Assembly: GCF_040054535.1 (NCBI RefSeq)
Contig: NC_090779.1
Location: 22,810,501-22,874,500, forward strand
Source: Antennarius striatus
Lineage: Eukaryota; Chordata; Actinopteri; Lophiiformes; Antennariidae
Direction: 5' to 3'
Length of the DNA stretch: 64,000 bases
The position numbers and the translations under genes were made by a program. Positions within the stretch are counted from its first letter, which is position 1; each line of letters begins with the position of its first letter. Below, in pieces: positions 29,333 to 40,910 of this stretch. The notes below the pieces were generated by a model. The model was not told where the DNA came from. It saw nothing but the letters and a program-made list of their open reading frames with translations, and did no database searches.

Positions 29333-29625
29333 TTTACGCCTTACTGAATAAATTCACTGATTAAAAGGAAGGTTTAGTAGGAAAACAACATCTATAATAG
29401 CAAAAAACGAGTTTACGCAACTGTTTGTGCATAACAGTGTTATAAACGTACTGCAAGGAAAACAGCTCCGAACGGCGAGACGATTTAAATGTCCTTTGAC
29501 AACTACGACGCGTAGCCGTCACGTACGGAACACCGAGATAAGCGGCTGGACGCCATTTTTTCTGCGTTATCTTACGTGGAGAATACCGAGCTGTAACTCG
29601 CGTTGCCCCGCCCACAACATGTGCG
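29333..29625 (-). promoter_or_regulatory. Probable rbl2 promoter region
   Basis: CG-richer than its surroundings, with a YY1-like GCCATTTT at 29552-29559 and a GC box CCCCGCCCAC at 29606-29615. It lies directly upstream of the rbl2 ATG. No TATA box is evident. Function is inferred from position. Confidence 0.45.
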
Positions 29626-31052
29626 TTAGCGACGTGATTGGGCGTGTCCTCTGTCAGTCAAAATACTACTACTTCCTGTTTTTGTTTTTAACGGTCGTTC
29701 GACAGAACGACTGCATGAGAATGATCTGAAACGGTCTCAAAGCGTTTTGTTCAAAGCAAGAATCATGAAATAAATTTAAATAAGTACTGGTTCAGGTTTA
29801 CACACGTCTTTAGATTTTAAAAATGCACTACTGTATTTTTACTATCAAATACTGAGCTTTACAAGGACCAGAAGTTGGCTAAACTTAACTTTTTTAAGAC
29901 GTCAAATGAAAGAAATAAACTGAGCACCACAAAAAAATCCAGATCTGTACCCTGATACTTTTAAAATTGACATAGTTACTTATTTTATTCTACTGATAGA
30001 AAATGTAGTGAGATAATTATAAAGCAGCATCATGTTAGTAAGTTAAAAAAAAAAAAAGTATAAAGTAGTCATTCAACATTCACATCCATCTCCTTGTAGA
30101 CGAGACGATCACAATCATATTGACTACAGTCACTTATCCGCCTCTCGGGTCCCGTGTCTGCTGGAGCCTGTCCAAGCTGGCTATGGGCAAAAGACGGGGT
30201 ACACCCCAGATGAGACGCCAGCTCATCGCAGGGCCACATGACAAACAAACAACTATGCATGCTCACACCCAGCAGACAACATTCACATACTTGTGTCACA
30301 GAAGTATTTTGAAAACAGTTTAGGAACCAAAAAACAGTCATTATGTCAGTGTGTTATATTAAAGTTCTGAAAGATTTGTCATCTTAAAAGGTTGAAAATG
30401 TCATTTTAAACACAGTTAGGAGTCAAATACATCTTCTAATGTTCCTGATATAGATCATGAAGGAAACCAACATTTGTGAAACAGTCTCTCAAAATAGTCT
30501 CTCATCAGACTAATAATAATAATAATATCAATTTGATCCAGATTCTAGGGGCAGGTCTTGAATGAGGGTCTTATCAAGGGAAAGATGGATATGAGGAACC
30601 CAAGCTGCTGCAGATTAATGGTCTCCGAGGGCTGGTTTTGTTTGTTTTCAATTAAGAAAAGCAAAAACTGGAATTTCCACAGCAGCTTTGCGGTTCACAG
30701 GCAATTAGAACACACATAACTCTTCTAATTATGGGTGCTTTAAAAATCTATCAATACAGAAGGTGCAAAACTTACGAACAGAATAGGTTCCAAGAGACCA
30801 TTTGTAAGATAAATTGTCTGTAAGTCATTATATTAAGTGCAAGAATGACCTGGGCGAGACAAGGAAGATGAGAGTTGTAGATATTCGTATCTCTGTGAGC
30901 ACCTGTACTATCCTCTCAGTAGAAAGACACTGTTAACCTCAAATTTAAAGTGTTGGAAGTTCTGTTGGGAACCTGATCTGAAGGGAACAGTTCCCTGTCT
31001 TACCCATGAGAGTCTGAACTAACTGAAGCAGCTGCTAATGTCCAGGGAGTCT
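29626..31052. other. Intergenic with dispersed repeat
   Basis: No gene is recognised. Positions about 30120-30260 (AAAGACGGGGTACACCCCAG and flanks) are a fragment of the dispersed fish repeat also found at about 4285, 35685 and 41340. The remainder is AT-rich. Confidence 0.55.
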
Positions 31053-32547
31053 TCAATACTGCAGTATCGTCAGCAGGTTACACGTGATGGTGTCTCTGAT
31101 GACCTCAGCGGTGCAGTACGTGTCCCCTTCATACGGCTCCGTATAGGGTTGCCTCAGGTAATTCTCACCTGCCGCCACGTCGGCGTTCCATTCTGGAAGG
31201 AAACCGTCTCCCCGAGTCTCGCAGATGTTGTGTAAAACACAGCAGACAGTCACGATTCTGGGCATCATAGAGATGTCCAGGTCATTCTTCTTCAACAGGC
31301 ACCTCCAGCGGCCTTTGAGGCGTGCAAAGGCTGTGTCGACCACGGAGCGGGCGGAGCTGAGGGTGTAGGTGAAACGGCGCTGCTCCGGAGACAGCTGGAC
31401 CTCCTGGCTGTACCCTTTCATCAGCCACGGCTTCAGAGGGAACGACGAGTCTCCGATGAGATGGACGGGGATCTCCACGCCGTCGAACACGATCGATTTC
31501 TGAAAGGCAGCCGAGGTGTGATGGAGTCAGAAAGATATGGATGTGAGGTGAGCAGATGGGTGCGGGTTAAAAGCTCTACTTGCCCACCTCTCTGGGGAAC
31601 AGGTAGCCATCAGGGCGGTCCTCCGCCTTCAGGTACAGGTCAGAACTGGACAGGACGGAGGTGGTGCTGGTGCTTCCAGGCCAACCAGCGTAGACATCAG
31701 TGAAGCTGGGAGGACAGACATGCAGGTTAGTCCCCAGTCTATCTCTAGAGACCCCCGGTGGTCCGGCCGCCGCTCACCATAGGCTGTGGTTAACCACCGC
31801 CTGCAGGATGACGGAGTACCAGCCCCTCTTGTTGAGGTAATCGTCCGGGTTGTCTCTCGGGGGGCTGATGGGGATGTGAGTCCTCCCGATGGCCCCCGCA
31901 CACTGCGGGTAACACCTGTCCCTGAAGGCTCTCACGGTGTCATCCAGCCGCTGTCCGCTCGGCAGCGACACGAAGCGCCGGTGCAGCCGCTCCAGGATGG
32001 CCGAGGTGACCTGCCGCACGATGACACACACGGTGGCGATGCCAACGCCGAACATCGCGGCGATGGAGCGGTACTCCCCGGAGCGGGCGAACCACCACAG
32101 CGCGATGGCCAGTCTGCGGCGCGGTTCGATGGGAAGCCGGTAGTTCGTCCGGCGGCGCTTAATGGCCGGGCCGAGCTGCTGGAGCAGGAAGTCGAACGTG
32201 GCGCGGCTCACGTGGAACTGCGTTTTCCACTCCACCTCGTCGAACGACTCCGCCGACGACCACAGGTTCCGTCCGGTGCTTCGATCCCGGACCCAGATGT
32301 GTCTGCTGGTGGTGGCGATGAGGCTCAGGGCGGCGGCGAAGGATGACAGCACGAACGCCCTCCTCCGGCGCAGATACTGGCGCCGCCGCCGGTTCCGTTC
32401 CATCATCTCCCGCGCCCTCCTCCGCCTCAGCAGGGCCGCCTGGAGCCGGTACAGCTCGAACAGCTGGCCCCCGAACACAGGCGCTACTTCCAGGCTCAAC
32501 GAGGAAGAGAGCACCGCTGCTATCAGCGTGGAGGTGTTTGGGTCCAT
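31053..32547 (-). CDS. HARBI1-like Harbinger transposase-derived protein
   Basis: Three exons (31778-32547, 31588-31705, 31053-31499) join in phase to 444 aa. The first part is an Arg-rich helical region, followed by a DDE-type nuclease domain of the PIF/Harbinger (DDE_Tnp_4) class: FDFLLQQLGP, ALWWFARSGEYRSIAAMFGV, DVYAGWPGS, LIGDSSFPLKPWLMKGY and ARLKGRWRCL. The expected first catalytic Asp (family GAIDGTH) is replaced: the window reads GAIGRTH. The usual Glu of the VVENAF-type motif is Asp (SVVDTAF). The ORF is open and GC/CpG-rich, with two introns and no terminal inverted repeats seen, which fits a domesticated gene more than a live transposon. Fish have several such loci annotated as nuclease HARBI1-like. 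Confidence 0.88.
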
Positions 32548-32729
32548 GCTGAGCTGGACGGAAACATGAGCGGCGCATGTTTATGACGTCAAACTGACGC
32601 TCACGTGGCTGCCTGACCTGTTGTTTTCTGGATTGTGTGAAAATGATGTTTTACTCAAAGTTGGAGTTCAAATAATTTGTGACTATACTATTCAGAATTA
32701 TATACACCATGAAATGTAGCAAGCAGTAT

Positions 32730-33110
32730 TTTCCTTTCGACATGTCCTGTCAGGGGTCTCCATCCCTCTCCACATGGTCTTCCTCTTACATCCTCATCAC
32801 CCTGTCACCAACATTCTCACCATCTCACCTCTGGAAGTGTTCAAACCATCCAAGTCTGCTCTCTCTAATTTCATCGCCAGAACATCTCACCTTGGCTGTT
32901 CCTCTGATGAACTCATTTCTGATCCGATCTAACCTGGTCACTCCTAGAAAGAACCTCAACATCTTCATTTCCTCCACCACCAGCTTGGCTTCCTGTCTTC
33001 GGTTCAGCACAACTGTCTCTAATCCGTCCATCGTGGCTGGTCTCACCACTGTCTCATCCATGCAGTCAGTCCTATGTAGTGCTGTGAAGGCCTTTAGTTT
33101 GTGTTAGATG
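32730..33110 (-). mobile_element. RTE-type LINE fragment, C-terminal reverse-transcriptase region
   Basis: The 32825-33061 minus frame reads MDETVVRPATMDGLET and RLDRIRNEFIRGTAKV, then SRLGWFEHFQR. This is the conserved region after the reverse-transcriptase domain of RTE/BovB-like LINEs, often mis-annotated as craniofacial development protein 2-like. Only this piece remains. Confidence 0.8.
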
Positions 33111-33894
33111 TTGTTTGTGGCTTCTCTCCAGTTCTGATGAAGTTGATGTTTTTCTTCATGGGTTTGGACCTCCGACACCTACAGATACTCCCTGCAATGG
33201 TCTTGAGCAACTGACCGTGGCGCCATTGGTATTGACAAGTTGCGACTTGACAAATCTTGAAAAGATAAGCAATTAACAGGTCTGTTTCTTTTTTAAGTTA
33301 ATGATAGGCTCTATGAGCCTAAATTCTGAACAGTTGGACGTTAACATTTAATACAAACTTAAAAAGACATGAAACATTTAATTTTCTGTGCCGGCCGTGA
33401 TGAGGAAAATGGTCTGATCAGGCTTCAGGACCATGAATGACACCAACATGGCCTAACCTAACGGCGTCTGTAAAATGCAATATTGACACCCCATAGATTA
33501 AGATTTCACACATCATGTCAAAATAACTCATCAAATATAAGACTAAATGAACATTTATCTCTGATCTGTGGCCTTTTCAGCTTTCCTGTTGGTGCATCAT
33601 GTGCATCTGTAGGAGCCGTATTTGAGTTTTGTCAGATTTGTCTATGGTATAAATTGACAATAAAATGAATAGAATGAATACTTTATATTAGTTATTGAAA
33701 TGCGATTTTAAGTTAAAAATTATACGGTTAAAACTATGAAATGTCATTTATTTTAGTTACCCTGAGCACTATCTCACCTGAAAGTACTGTATTTACCTGT
33801 CTATCATGTGGTAGTAGACATGTGTCCAACTAGTCTGTTCATTAGTGCTCTAAGGGTTAGATAGCAAGACGGTGTATTTTCAGACCCCAATCCA

Positions 33895-34150
33895 GATCAA
33901 TCAGTCAACAATTATTTGTAAAGCGCTATTATTACGTTAACAAACATTTCCAACTACTATTTCAGAAAGAGAAACCCAACAGAACCCTCCAGGACCAGCA
34001 TCAGTGACAGTGGTGGGGAAAAACTCCATTATGAGGAAGAAACTCCTGGCAGGACTCTGGAGGACGACCAGTTGGGTGGAAGAAAAATACAACTGAGATA
34101 GGGGCAGGGCAAGAGAAAGTGAGAAACAGACTGTCAGGAGAATAAACTGT
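33895..34150 (+). repeat. Dispersed fish repeat, copy A
   Basis: TCAATCAGTCAACAATTATT, TAAAGCGC, AGAAACCCAACAGAACCCTC and the ACTCC...AGAAACTCC block align with a second copy at 56520-56830. The pattern matches the common fish repeat that starts TTTATTTATATAGCGC. Confidence 0.75.
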
Positions 34151-34225
34151 ATGTATACAGGTATATGTTCAGTTCATTCCCACAAACAGAGGTACGGAAT
34201 AAAACCCTCTGCTTTTGTGGTTGCT

Positions 34226-34420
34226 TTATTTTTTTTCAAGTGGGCAAACTGGAGGACCCAGAGTAAACCCTTCGCTGATTGTCTTTGATGGATGAATTTG
34301 AAGCGGCTGGACGTCTGTTTCGGTTTGAAAACCTTTCATCCAACAAGTGTCTTCAGTTCTAACTGGCTGGTGGGGAGTGCAGGTCTTTAAACTCCTATGA
34401 AGAGCCCAATCCTGTACTTC
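34226..34420 (-). repeat. Retroelement-related repeat fragment
   Basis: On the minus strand, CCAGTTAGAACTGAAGACAC...TTGGATGAAAGG resembles the repeat at 58020-58110 (CCAGAACTGAAGAAGTCTCT...GGATGAGAGG). It is a widely dispersed fish sequence; family not assigned. Confidence 0.5.
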
Positions 34421-34574
34421 TGCATGTCTTTGGTGATGCGAGGAATCCAAAGGCACATACAGAACCCTCGTAGACACGAGAGGAAGTGTGTCAAGATTAA
34501 ACAGACGAGTGGGTGGAGTCTAAATGACACTGGGAGAGCACTGGTCACTGATGCCAAAGCAACATCCACCCAGT

Positions 34575-35537
34575 TCAGGCATATGTGTTGCCTTTGATTA
34601 ATTTGTGGGCATAGTAAGTGCTGGTCAACAGACACGGAATGTAGAGCTTCTTGCCCGTCTCAAATATTCTAATGTCATTTGCCAGGTTCTTCATGGCTTC
34701 ATCGAGTTTTTCCCTATAGACTTGTTTGGCCTTGCTCTCTCCGAAGCGTATGATCTTCTGGGCCTCAGCTTGTAGCTTTTTCCACTTGTTTCCCAGTTCC
34801 TTCAGAATTTCTTTTCGTTCATTCTCTGTCAGGTACTGGCCCATCATCGGCTTCACCTGAAACTGCTCCTTCTTTAGCTTCTGAAGGTACCGAGGGACTT
34901 CACCATAACCCTCTTTCTTTGTGTATTTAACATCTATAACTGCAGACGTCTTCTTTGCTGCTGCGAACACCTGTTTGTTGTGCTTCACAAAATTTTTCTC
35001 CACGTGAAATATCATTAATGGATTGTCATTACGTTTAGGAACGGGTGGTTTCCTTGCCACTGCAGCACGAGATGCTTTTGAATTCGGAGCCATTTCAGGT
35101 AGCTTGTAATCTCTTGAGCGCTTCCTGAGGAAGTTTCCTGGTGATGGCTTGTCTACTGCTGCTGGTCCCATCGTCCTCCTTTCATATTTCTTTGGCTGCT
35201 CATTGGGTGGGAGGTGGACTGGTCGCCAACTGTTGTGTGGGGTGCGTTTTTTGTTGGACACATCACAGTCCTGTTGAGCAGCTTTTTCTGTGGTGCAGTT
35301 GGTTGGTGGGTGAATCTGCTTATCCCAAATTCTATTGTGGTTTTTGGGCAGATTCCATTCATTGATGAAATTGCAAACATGAGCACGTACTACAGCTACG
35401 TCCTTGGTGGGGTTGGGTAGAAGACTCCTCATTTGAAGCCTATGGTTAGTCATATTCCTCTTAGTGACCATGTTTTGCATGCCTTTCACCGTTTTTTTTT
35501 TCTTTACTTCCTTGTCGAGCTTTGAAGATGGTGCCAT
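34575..35537 (-). CDS. Intronless enkurin-domain protein
   Basis: Single open frame of 320 aa. Residues about 125-315 align with enkurin (ENKUR), an axonemal/sperm calmodulin-binding adaptor and TRPC partner. Visible matches are MGPAAVDKPSPGNFLRKRS, ARKPPVPKRNDNPLM, YGEVPRYLQKLKKE, YLTENERKEILKELGNKW and a C terminus ending ANDIRIFETGKKLYIP. The first about 120 residues are basic and not recognised. ENKUR normally has several exons and about 250 aa; here no intron interrupts the domain, which suggests origin by retroposition. No poly(A) tail or target duplication was identified, so it is old. I see no frameshift. It could encode a testis or cilia protein, but that is inferred only from the family. 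Confidence 0.85.
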   Translation of the reverse strand: MAPSSKLDKEVKKKKTVKGMQNMVTKRNMTNHRLQMRSLLPNPTKDVAVVRAHVCNFINEWNLPKNHNRIWDKQIHPPTNCTTEKAAQQDCDVSNKKRTPHNSWRPVHLPPNEQPKKYERRTMGPAAVDKPSPGNFLRKRSRDYKLPEMAPNSKASRAAVARKPPVPKRNDNPLMIFHVEKNFVKHNKQVFAAAKKTSAVIDVKYTKKEGYGEVPRYLQKLKKEQFQVKPMMGQYLTENERKEILKELGNKWKKLQAEAQKIIRFGESKAKQVYREKLDEAMKNLANDIRIFETGKKLYIPCLLTSTYYAHKLIKGNTYA

Positions 35538-35552
35538 TCAGCAAATGTGCGC

Positions 35553-35559
35553 TTATATA
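35553..35559 (-). promoter_or_regulatory. TATA-like box upstream of enkurin-like ORF
   Basis: TATATAA on the minus strand, only 16 nt before the first ATG at 35537. With normal TATA-to-start spacing (about 30 nt) transcription would begin just inside the ORF, so a later Met (codon 20 or 28) might be the real start if this box is used. Confidence 0.35.
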
Positions 35560-35684
35560 GTAAATGACCTGCCAACATGAAGAGACATGAAGTAAGCAAA
35601 GAAGATGAATCATCCTTTGATGTTGAATGACATTCCATAGCCAGACTTCGTCATGTGAATCTTTTAACTTTTTTTCAGCTTTGA

Positions 35685-35840
35685 TGTCACAGGGTGCTGG
35701 AGCCTATTCCAGCCGACTGGGGGAGCGAGGCAGGGTATACTCCAGTGCGCTTTAAATAATCTATATTATAATTGTGCTTGTCCCCCAGTTAGGATGGATG
35801 AATGGATGGATGGATAGATGGATAGAGAGAGAGAGAGATA
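35685..35840 (+). repeat. Dispersed repeat fragment with (GGAT)n tail
   Basis: AGGGTGCTGGAGCCTATTCC then GCGAGGCAGGGTATACTCC matches the dispersed fish repeat family (30120, 41340). It ends in GGATGGATGGATAGATGG and a GAGA run. Confidence 0.7.
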
Positions 35841-36955
35841 ACAACTGTGGATCATATCGTAGTCATGCATAACGCATAACTACGACTGTCGGTACAAAAT
35901 GTACGATCAAAGGAGAGTAGATCAAGGATTTGATCAACTTTTATAATTTAAATGATTCCCGCAACCATTAAGCAGTGATTTAATAGACTTCACCTGAAAA
36001 AATGTGTTTGCATCATTGCATCAAGTTTTAGATTAAACCTGTGCATAGTATAGCCATGGTCTGTTAGCTATACACTGAACGGTCTTTGTTGATCTACCTT
36101 AATGCTAATGATGTTAAATAAGATCCGTAAATAGGGCCACTTGTCTAACACCATTCATTTCACATAATCAATGACCTCACTAATTGAACTCACCACTGCT
36201 ACTTTTTTGAACACAGCCCCCTTCAGTTAATCAGTCAGTTTCATAGAATCAGTAGCATGCACTTCATCCCTGTTGGATCTGCTGGTTTTCTATACCTTTA
36301 CTACCCTTTTAAAAACTTACTTGCAGTGTAGAAGTTGAAATTGTAACGAAAACAGTTATGCTATTATTTTGAACACAACTGTGAATGTGATGCTGCCTCG
36401 AGCTGTTTGCTGCTCATGTGTTGGGCTGTGGTGAAGTTTGCAAGACTTGGGAAAAGGAATGGAAGTTAGTGATGAGAGGGAGATGTGTCTCTGGTCAGAC
36501 TTCCTATGTGAAGAGATGAATAAAACTCTATAAAGACTCCATCTCTACTGCAGGTGTAGTTAATATCTGGGGTATTACAGGGACTGATGTAAAGTTGAGA
36601 ATCAACGTAAACTGAGCTACTTCTTGGGCATCAGAGAATACCGGTTTGATATACTCTGGAATAAATTTTCTCAATGTACTTTAAATCTTGTTATTATTAA
36701 TAATTATTAATTATTATAATTCATTTTCACAAAATTATTTATTAAGGTGGGAAACATTAAATAATATCAATACAGAGCACTTCATTTCTGTAAATCTTCA
36801 CAAATCTGTACATTTACAAATTAAGGTAAGAAACAGAAATATCAATATATAGCACTTCATTCCCATGAAATCATAGTGTTCCCTTTTCAATGGCCCCTAA
36901 AGGTATTTAAAACATCATGCATCAGTCTGCACCATGCACCATTTGTGGTGGTAGC
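35841..36955. other. Intergenic, nothing recognised
   Basis: AT-rich, no coding exons and no repeat I can name. The segment near the right edge should include the 3' UTR of the coiled-coil gene starting at 36956. Confidence 0.45.
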
Positions 36956-39075
36956 TCAGTTCTCGAGGACATTGAACTGGTCCAAGTCCGTGGTGGACCA
37001 AAGTCCGGAGATCCAGCTCATTATAGCTGAATGAGCTCTTTCTGAGTCCTGCTGCCACTCCTGCTCCCAATCAGCATCAGTTTCATTACGAGGTTTGTTA
37101 GTTTTCACGTCCTCCACCTGGTAACGTGATAAAGATGAATACAAGACTGCATTCAAAGAACTATGGAAGATGTCAAAGAAAGTTTTGTACTGAACGATTA
37201 GCAGTAAACAGCGGAAAAACTGTTTCACCAACCTGTAGGAATTGTCTCACAGCTCCTTGATAGGATCTGTCAGCGTCCACCTGCACATAACGGCTAACGG
37301 TAGCCCGAGCCGACAAGTGATCCATTTTCTGAGCCAACAGATCTTTCAAACTTAAACACACATAAAAAGATAATATCAGGAAACAAATTTCACCCACGAA
37401 GTATCCAACACAAAATATTAAGGTGCTAAAATTTCCAAAACAGAGTCAAGTTCAAAAACAGCTTCTAGGATTGTGTCGTATAATAAACAAACAGGAGGTG
37501 AGATGAACAACTGCACCATTTCACACACACAGATACTGGCTGTGTCTAAACGATGGAAGAACTGCCATAGATGAGTCTCAGGTGATGACTTTGGCAATCA
37601 CCTGGTATTTTCTCTTTGAAGCTCCTCGTTTGCCGTCATCTGTTCATCCAGCTTGGACCTGATGACCTCCTTCTCCTTCCACAGTTTCCTTTCATTGGTC
37701 TGTCAGACAGGAAAGGGGGGTTTGTTAAAGCTGAACGAGGGTCTGGAGGAAGAGGAACGCTAATCCTTTCACACTATTGTACCTGTGTTTTCTTCTTCTC
37801 TTCCTCAAATTTGGTCAACCGTGTTAGGACCACTGCAGCCTGATGGGCAAGCTCGTCATATTTCTTCTCCATCATCACTTGTTTCTCTTTGTTCTCAACT
37901 GTGAGCTGATGGACTTCCTCCTCCAGGCTTTTTGCACGAACCTCAGCCTCAGACAGCTTCTTAGACAGAAGGTTGATGGTCTCAGCCGGACTGGGTTCTT
38001 CCTCTGCAGATGGAAACACAAGGAAGAAAAGTGCTGAAGGAGCAAAGATTGATAAAAACACTCAAACTTCTAAACATACAACAACAAATAATGTGACCAA
38101 CGTGAGGCTGAGTCCAAAAGCATCACAATAAAAAGACTATGAAAACCTGTCATTTGAATGTCTGTCCTGAAAGTGGATGATGATCCACCTACCTGTACTG
38201 CTGCTGGCTGGTCCTGGTCCACATGAAGAAGGAGCTTCTTCCTCTTGCTCAGAAGAACGGTCCAGCCGAGAGTTCTCTTTCTCTTCGCCCCGATCTTGAG
38301 ATGAGGAGTTCGTCTTTCTGTTACACTCTCTTGCCGCGAAACAGCTCAAGAGAGTGAAGACATTGAAGACATCATCATTCCAAAGGTTTGCCTCTGCTAT
38401 TTCACATGTACAACGTTCATTCATTCTGAAAACATGAAATGATCAATATATTGGCTTTGCTTAAGAAAACCAAGACTGAAATACTGAGAAGAGTGGAACA
38501 TAAAACCAGAAATGTTATAATACTGTTTGTGTTCTGATCGAACCAATTGGCAAAAAATTCAGGTTCAAAGCTGAAGGTTCAAACTGAATTTCCATTATTC
38601 AGCTAATACTGTATATATAATGTAGTGTTTTTTGTCAACAATTGTATGTGTGTAACGTCTTTCTTGAGTTGAGCGCTCCTGAAACGGTTGGGAAGAGGCA
38701 CTAAATGAGGCACACAGTTCTCTTGCCTCATGCTAGGGGGCGCTGATGATCTCAGGGATTCTTCTTACGACTCCTCGGCCGCAAAATAAGTGCCAGCAAA
38801 CTATAATCTATAGGCAGCGAGTCAAGTGCAGTCACCCCCCCCCCCTCTCGCCTTGTCTTACTACATTTGGTCTCTTACTTGTTTTGGTTAGGTTTCAGGA
38901 AGCCTTTTCCTTTGACAGCTGTCGTCAAATCACCTTGTGGATCAGCTTCATACAGCATCCTGTGGTTGTTGGGTTGGATCTCCAAGTCACCACAAGGTTC
39001 AGCCCCCCCACCACCAGCAGCAGCAGCAGCAGCAGCTGGTTGGTTCTTGTGATGAAAATCCAATGTTCCGTTCAT
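36956..39075 (-). CDS. Short coiled-coil protein, partial ankrd26 paralogue
   Basis: Six exons join in phase to 342 aa: 38879-39075, 38193-38425, 37783-38003, 37602-37699, 37233-37350, 36956-37117. The N terminus has an Ala/Gly run (QPAAAAAAAGGGGAEP), then an acidic, Ser-rich stretch. Exon 3 (LLSKKLSEAEVRAKSLEEEV) matches the start of ankrd26 exon 22 (LSQKLSDAEARSNSMENEV) and its end matches the end of that exon. Exon 4 (SKLDEQMTANEELQRE) matches ankrd26 exon 27 (TRLDEEMKRNAELQKE). Exons 5 and 6 occupy the phases of ankrd26 exons 28 and 29, and exon 6 starts VED like exon 29. It therefore looks like a shortened tandem copy of the ankrd26 coiled-coil region. The C-terminal about 45 residues are unlike ankrd26. 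Expression is unproven. Confidence 0.72.
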
Positions 39076-39649
39076 TGTTTTATTAACGTGTTTTCTGTCC
39101 CTGAAATGGAATGGATTGGATGACTTATATGGCTACAACTTTGCGAAACCAACAAAAATATTCAAAATGTCATTTAAAAAGCGTCACATAAAAGCACCAG
39201 CTTAAAGAACGTTTGACAAAAATCCTCAAATATCAAAGAATATTTGTCCAAATCAAGAGTTTTAAATTGATATTATTAACCGCTGAACCCTACCTGCAGT
39301 TGGTCTGAAAATGGCTGAGGAATAATAATCAGCTGGTTAGACTGTTTTTGCTCTGAATATGAAATAGTTTAACTCCAGTAAGACACGATTGGTTGGAGAG
39401 TTTTCGTTTCAGTTAAGTTCAGTTTAGTCTTAACTGAAACCAGAAAAGATAGAGGCTTATTTTTCCTCTATTTTCTGTCATTTTCTTTGGCATGTTTCTG
39501 TTTTGTCTGCGTAATTGCGTTAAGTTTGTCTGATTTTCTAACGTTAAATTCATGTTAATGAGTCATAATAAAATTATGTCCAATTTTAATAATCAAGTGC
39601 AATCCCTATCTTGACCACTAGGGAGCAGTCTAACACATGGAAAATTATC

Positions 39650-39850
39650 TTCCGGTTTCACAAACGGGGGTAACTAAACTCAGAGTCAGAGGAGTAACCC
39701 TAACCTGTTTCACGAAGCGAGGTAACTGAACCTCTGCGTTTGTTACCATAGTAACAGACTCTCTGGAGCTAACCTGTCCAGAAGCAGGTTTAACTCCATG
39801 AACCCAGGCTTTCCTCTGACTCTGCCCTCTTTCAAAGCCGCTCACGTTTC
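39650..39850. mobile_element. Palindromic non-autonomous DNA element
   Basis: Contains inverted 12-mers (CAGAGTCAGAGG at 39681-39692 and its complement at 39813-39824) and repeated AACCTG...GGTTTAACTCC motifs typical of a fish MITE. No coding capacity. Confidence 0.5.
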
Positions 39851-40207
39851 ATTTCCTGGTTACCCGTTTGTCAATTTCCCAGGAAATAAACCAGTCATAA
39901 TCATTGAGGAGGAGTTCCACTGGATTGCAGGTTAATGATGTAGGAATCTGATAAATTAATTTGAAATTATATCCACTTAGTAACATTGTGCTGCAACCTC
40001 ATACATGGATTAGTAACTTTAATTTCTTTTAGGATTTCCCAATGTCAGACTACATTTCTGACGTGGAGGCAAAGTGTTCTGGGTCGGTTCCCGACCCACG
40101 GATGTGTGATGAGTCTTACCTGAGCAGCAGACTGTAACGTGGTAGGCAGAGTAAAGGTTTGAGATAACTCACCTGTCTCCATCCTTTAATCCACTCTAAT
40201 GTATCCA

Positions 40208-40582
40208 CTATGCATCACGGGAGACTTTGATGGCTTTTATCTGGGGCACAGGGGTTATCCATGGCAACCGAGGCCGCCCGACCCCTGACACTGAACCAGG
40301 CCTCCCACAGAACAACTGGGCTTCCTGCAGGACAAGGGGTTGGGTGGAGATGACCATAGTTATGCAATGATTCCTTCTTGGACATAACCTGCACCTCTTC
40401 CGCTGGCAATGTGTGTCTATTCCCCGTGTCCGGATCGCAGCAGTCTCTGTCACTCCAACCCTTTCCATTGCTGCTGTGATGTAGGCTGGTAGGTTCGGGG
40501 TACGTTCCAGTTGACTATTCATGTGAGGTGTCACAAGCTCCATTGAGAGCTCTCTGCCACTGATACATTCTTGGAATCCCAA
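40208..40582 (-). pseudogene. Possible piggyBac-type transposase C-terminal remnant
   Basis: The minus frame contains SMELVTPHMNSQLERTPNLP followed by CQRKRCRLCPRRN, resembling the Cys-rich C terminus of fish piggyBac-derived transposases. The later Cys/His residues of such a domain are not in frame. No upstream DDE-type region was found. Weak call. Confidence 0.35.
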
Positions 40583-40749
40583 TGTAATAGAATTAGTACC
40601 CCTTTAGTTTGGAAGTCTGAATAATTCTGCTGTATGATATACCTCTTTACATTTTTGTTCTATAAATATAAATATATTTTGGAGTGCAACTGTGATCAGA
40701 GAAAGACAAAAATATCATGTGATTCAAATATGGCACATGTGGTACAGTG

Positions 40750-40910
40750 CATCGACATTCCTCGCGGTTAATGCGTTCCAGGAACCCCATGCTATTAACG
40801 AATTACGCGATAGAGCGTCAAACTATTTACGTTATAATTTACGGTAATTTAAACATTTATGAACCCTCCCCATACTGATATTAAACTACTTTGTATCTGT
40901 ATTACATTTT
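40750..40910 (-). mobile_element. Short DNA-transposon-like repeat, copy 2
   Basis: Inverted relative to the copy in rbl2 intron 9 (23885-24025). Shares GCGGTTAATGCGTTCCAGG-type, TTACGGTAATTTAAACATTT and GAACCCTCCCCATACTGATA segments. Confidence 0.65.

Noticed and set aside
31786-32346. 186-aa plus-strand ORF
   Set aside because: Antisense shadow of the GC-rich HARBI1-like exon 1; Arg/Gly-rich, no domain.
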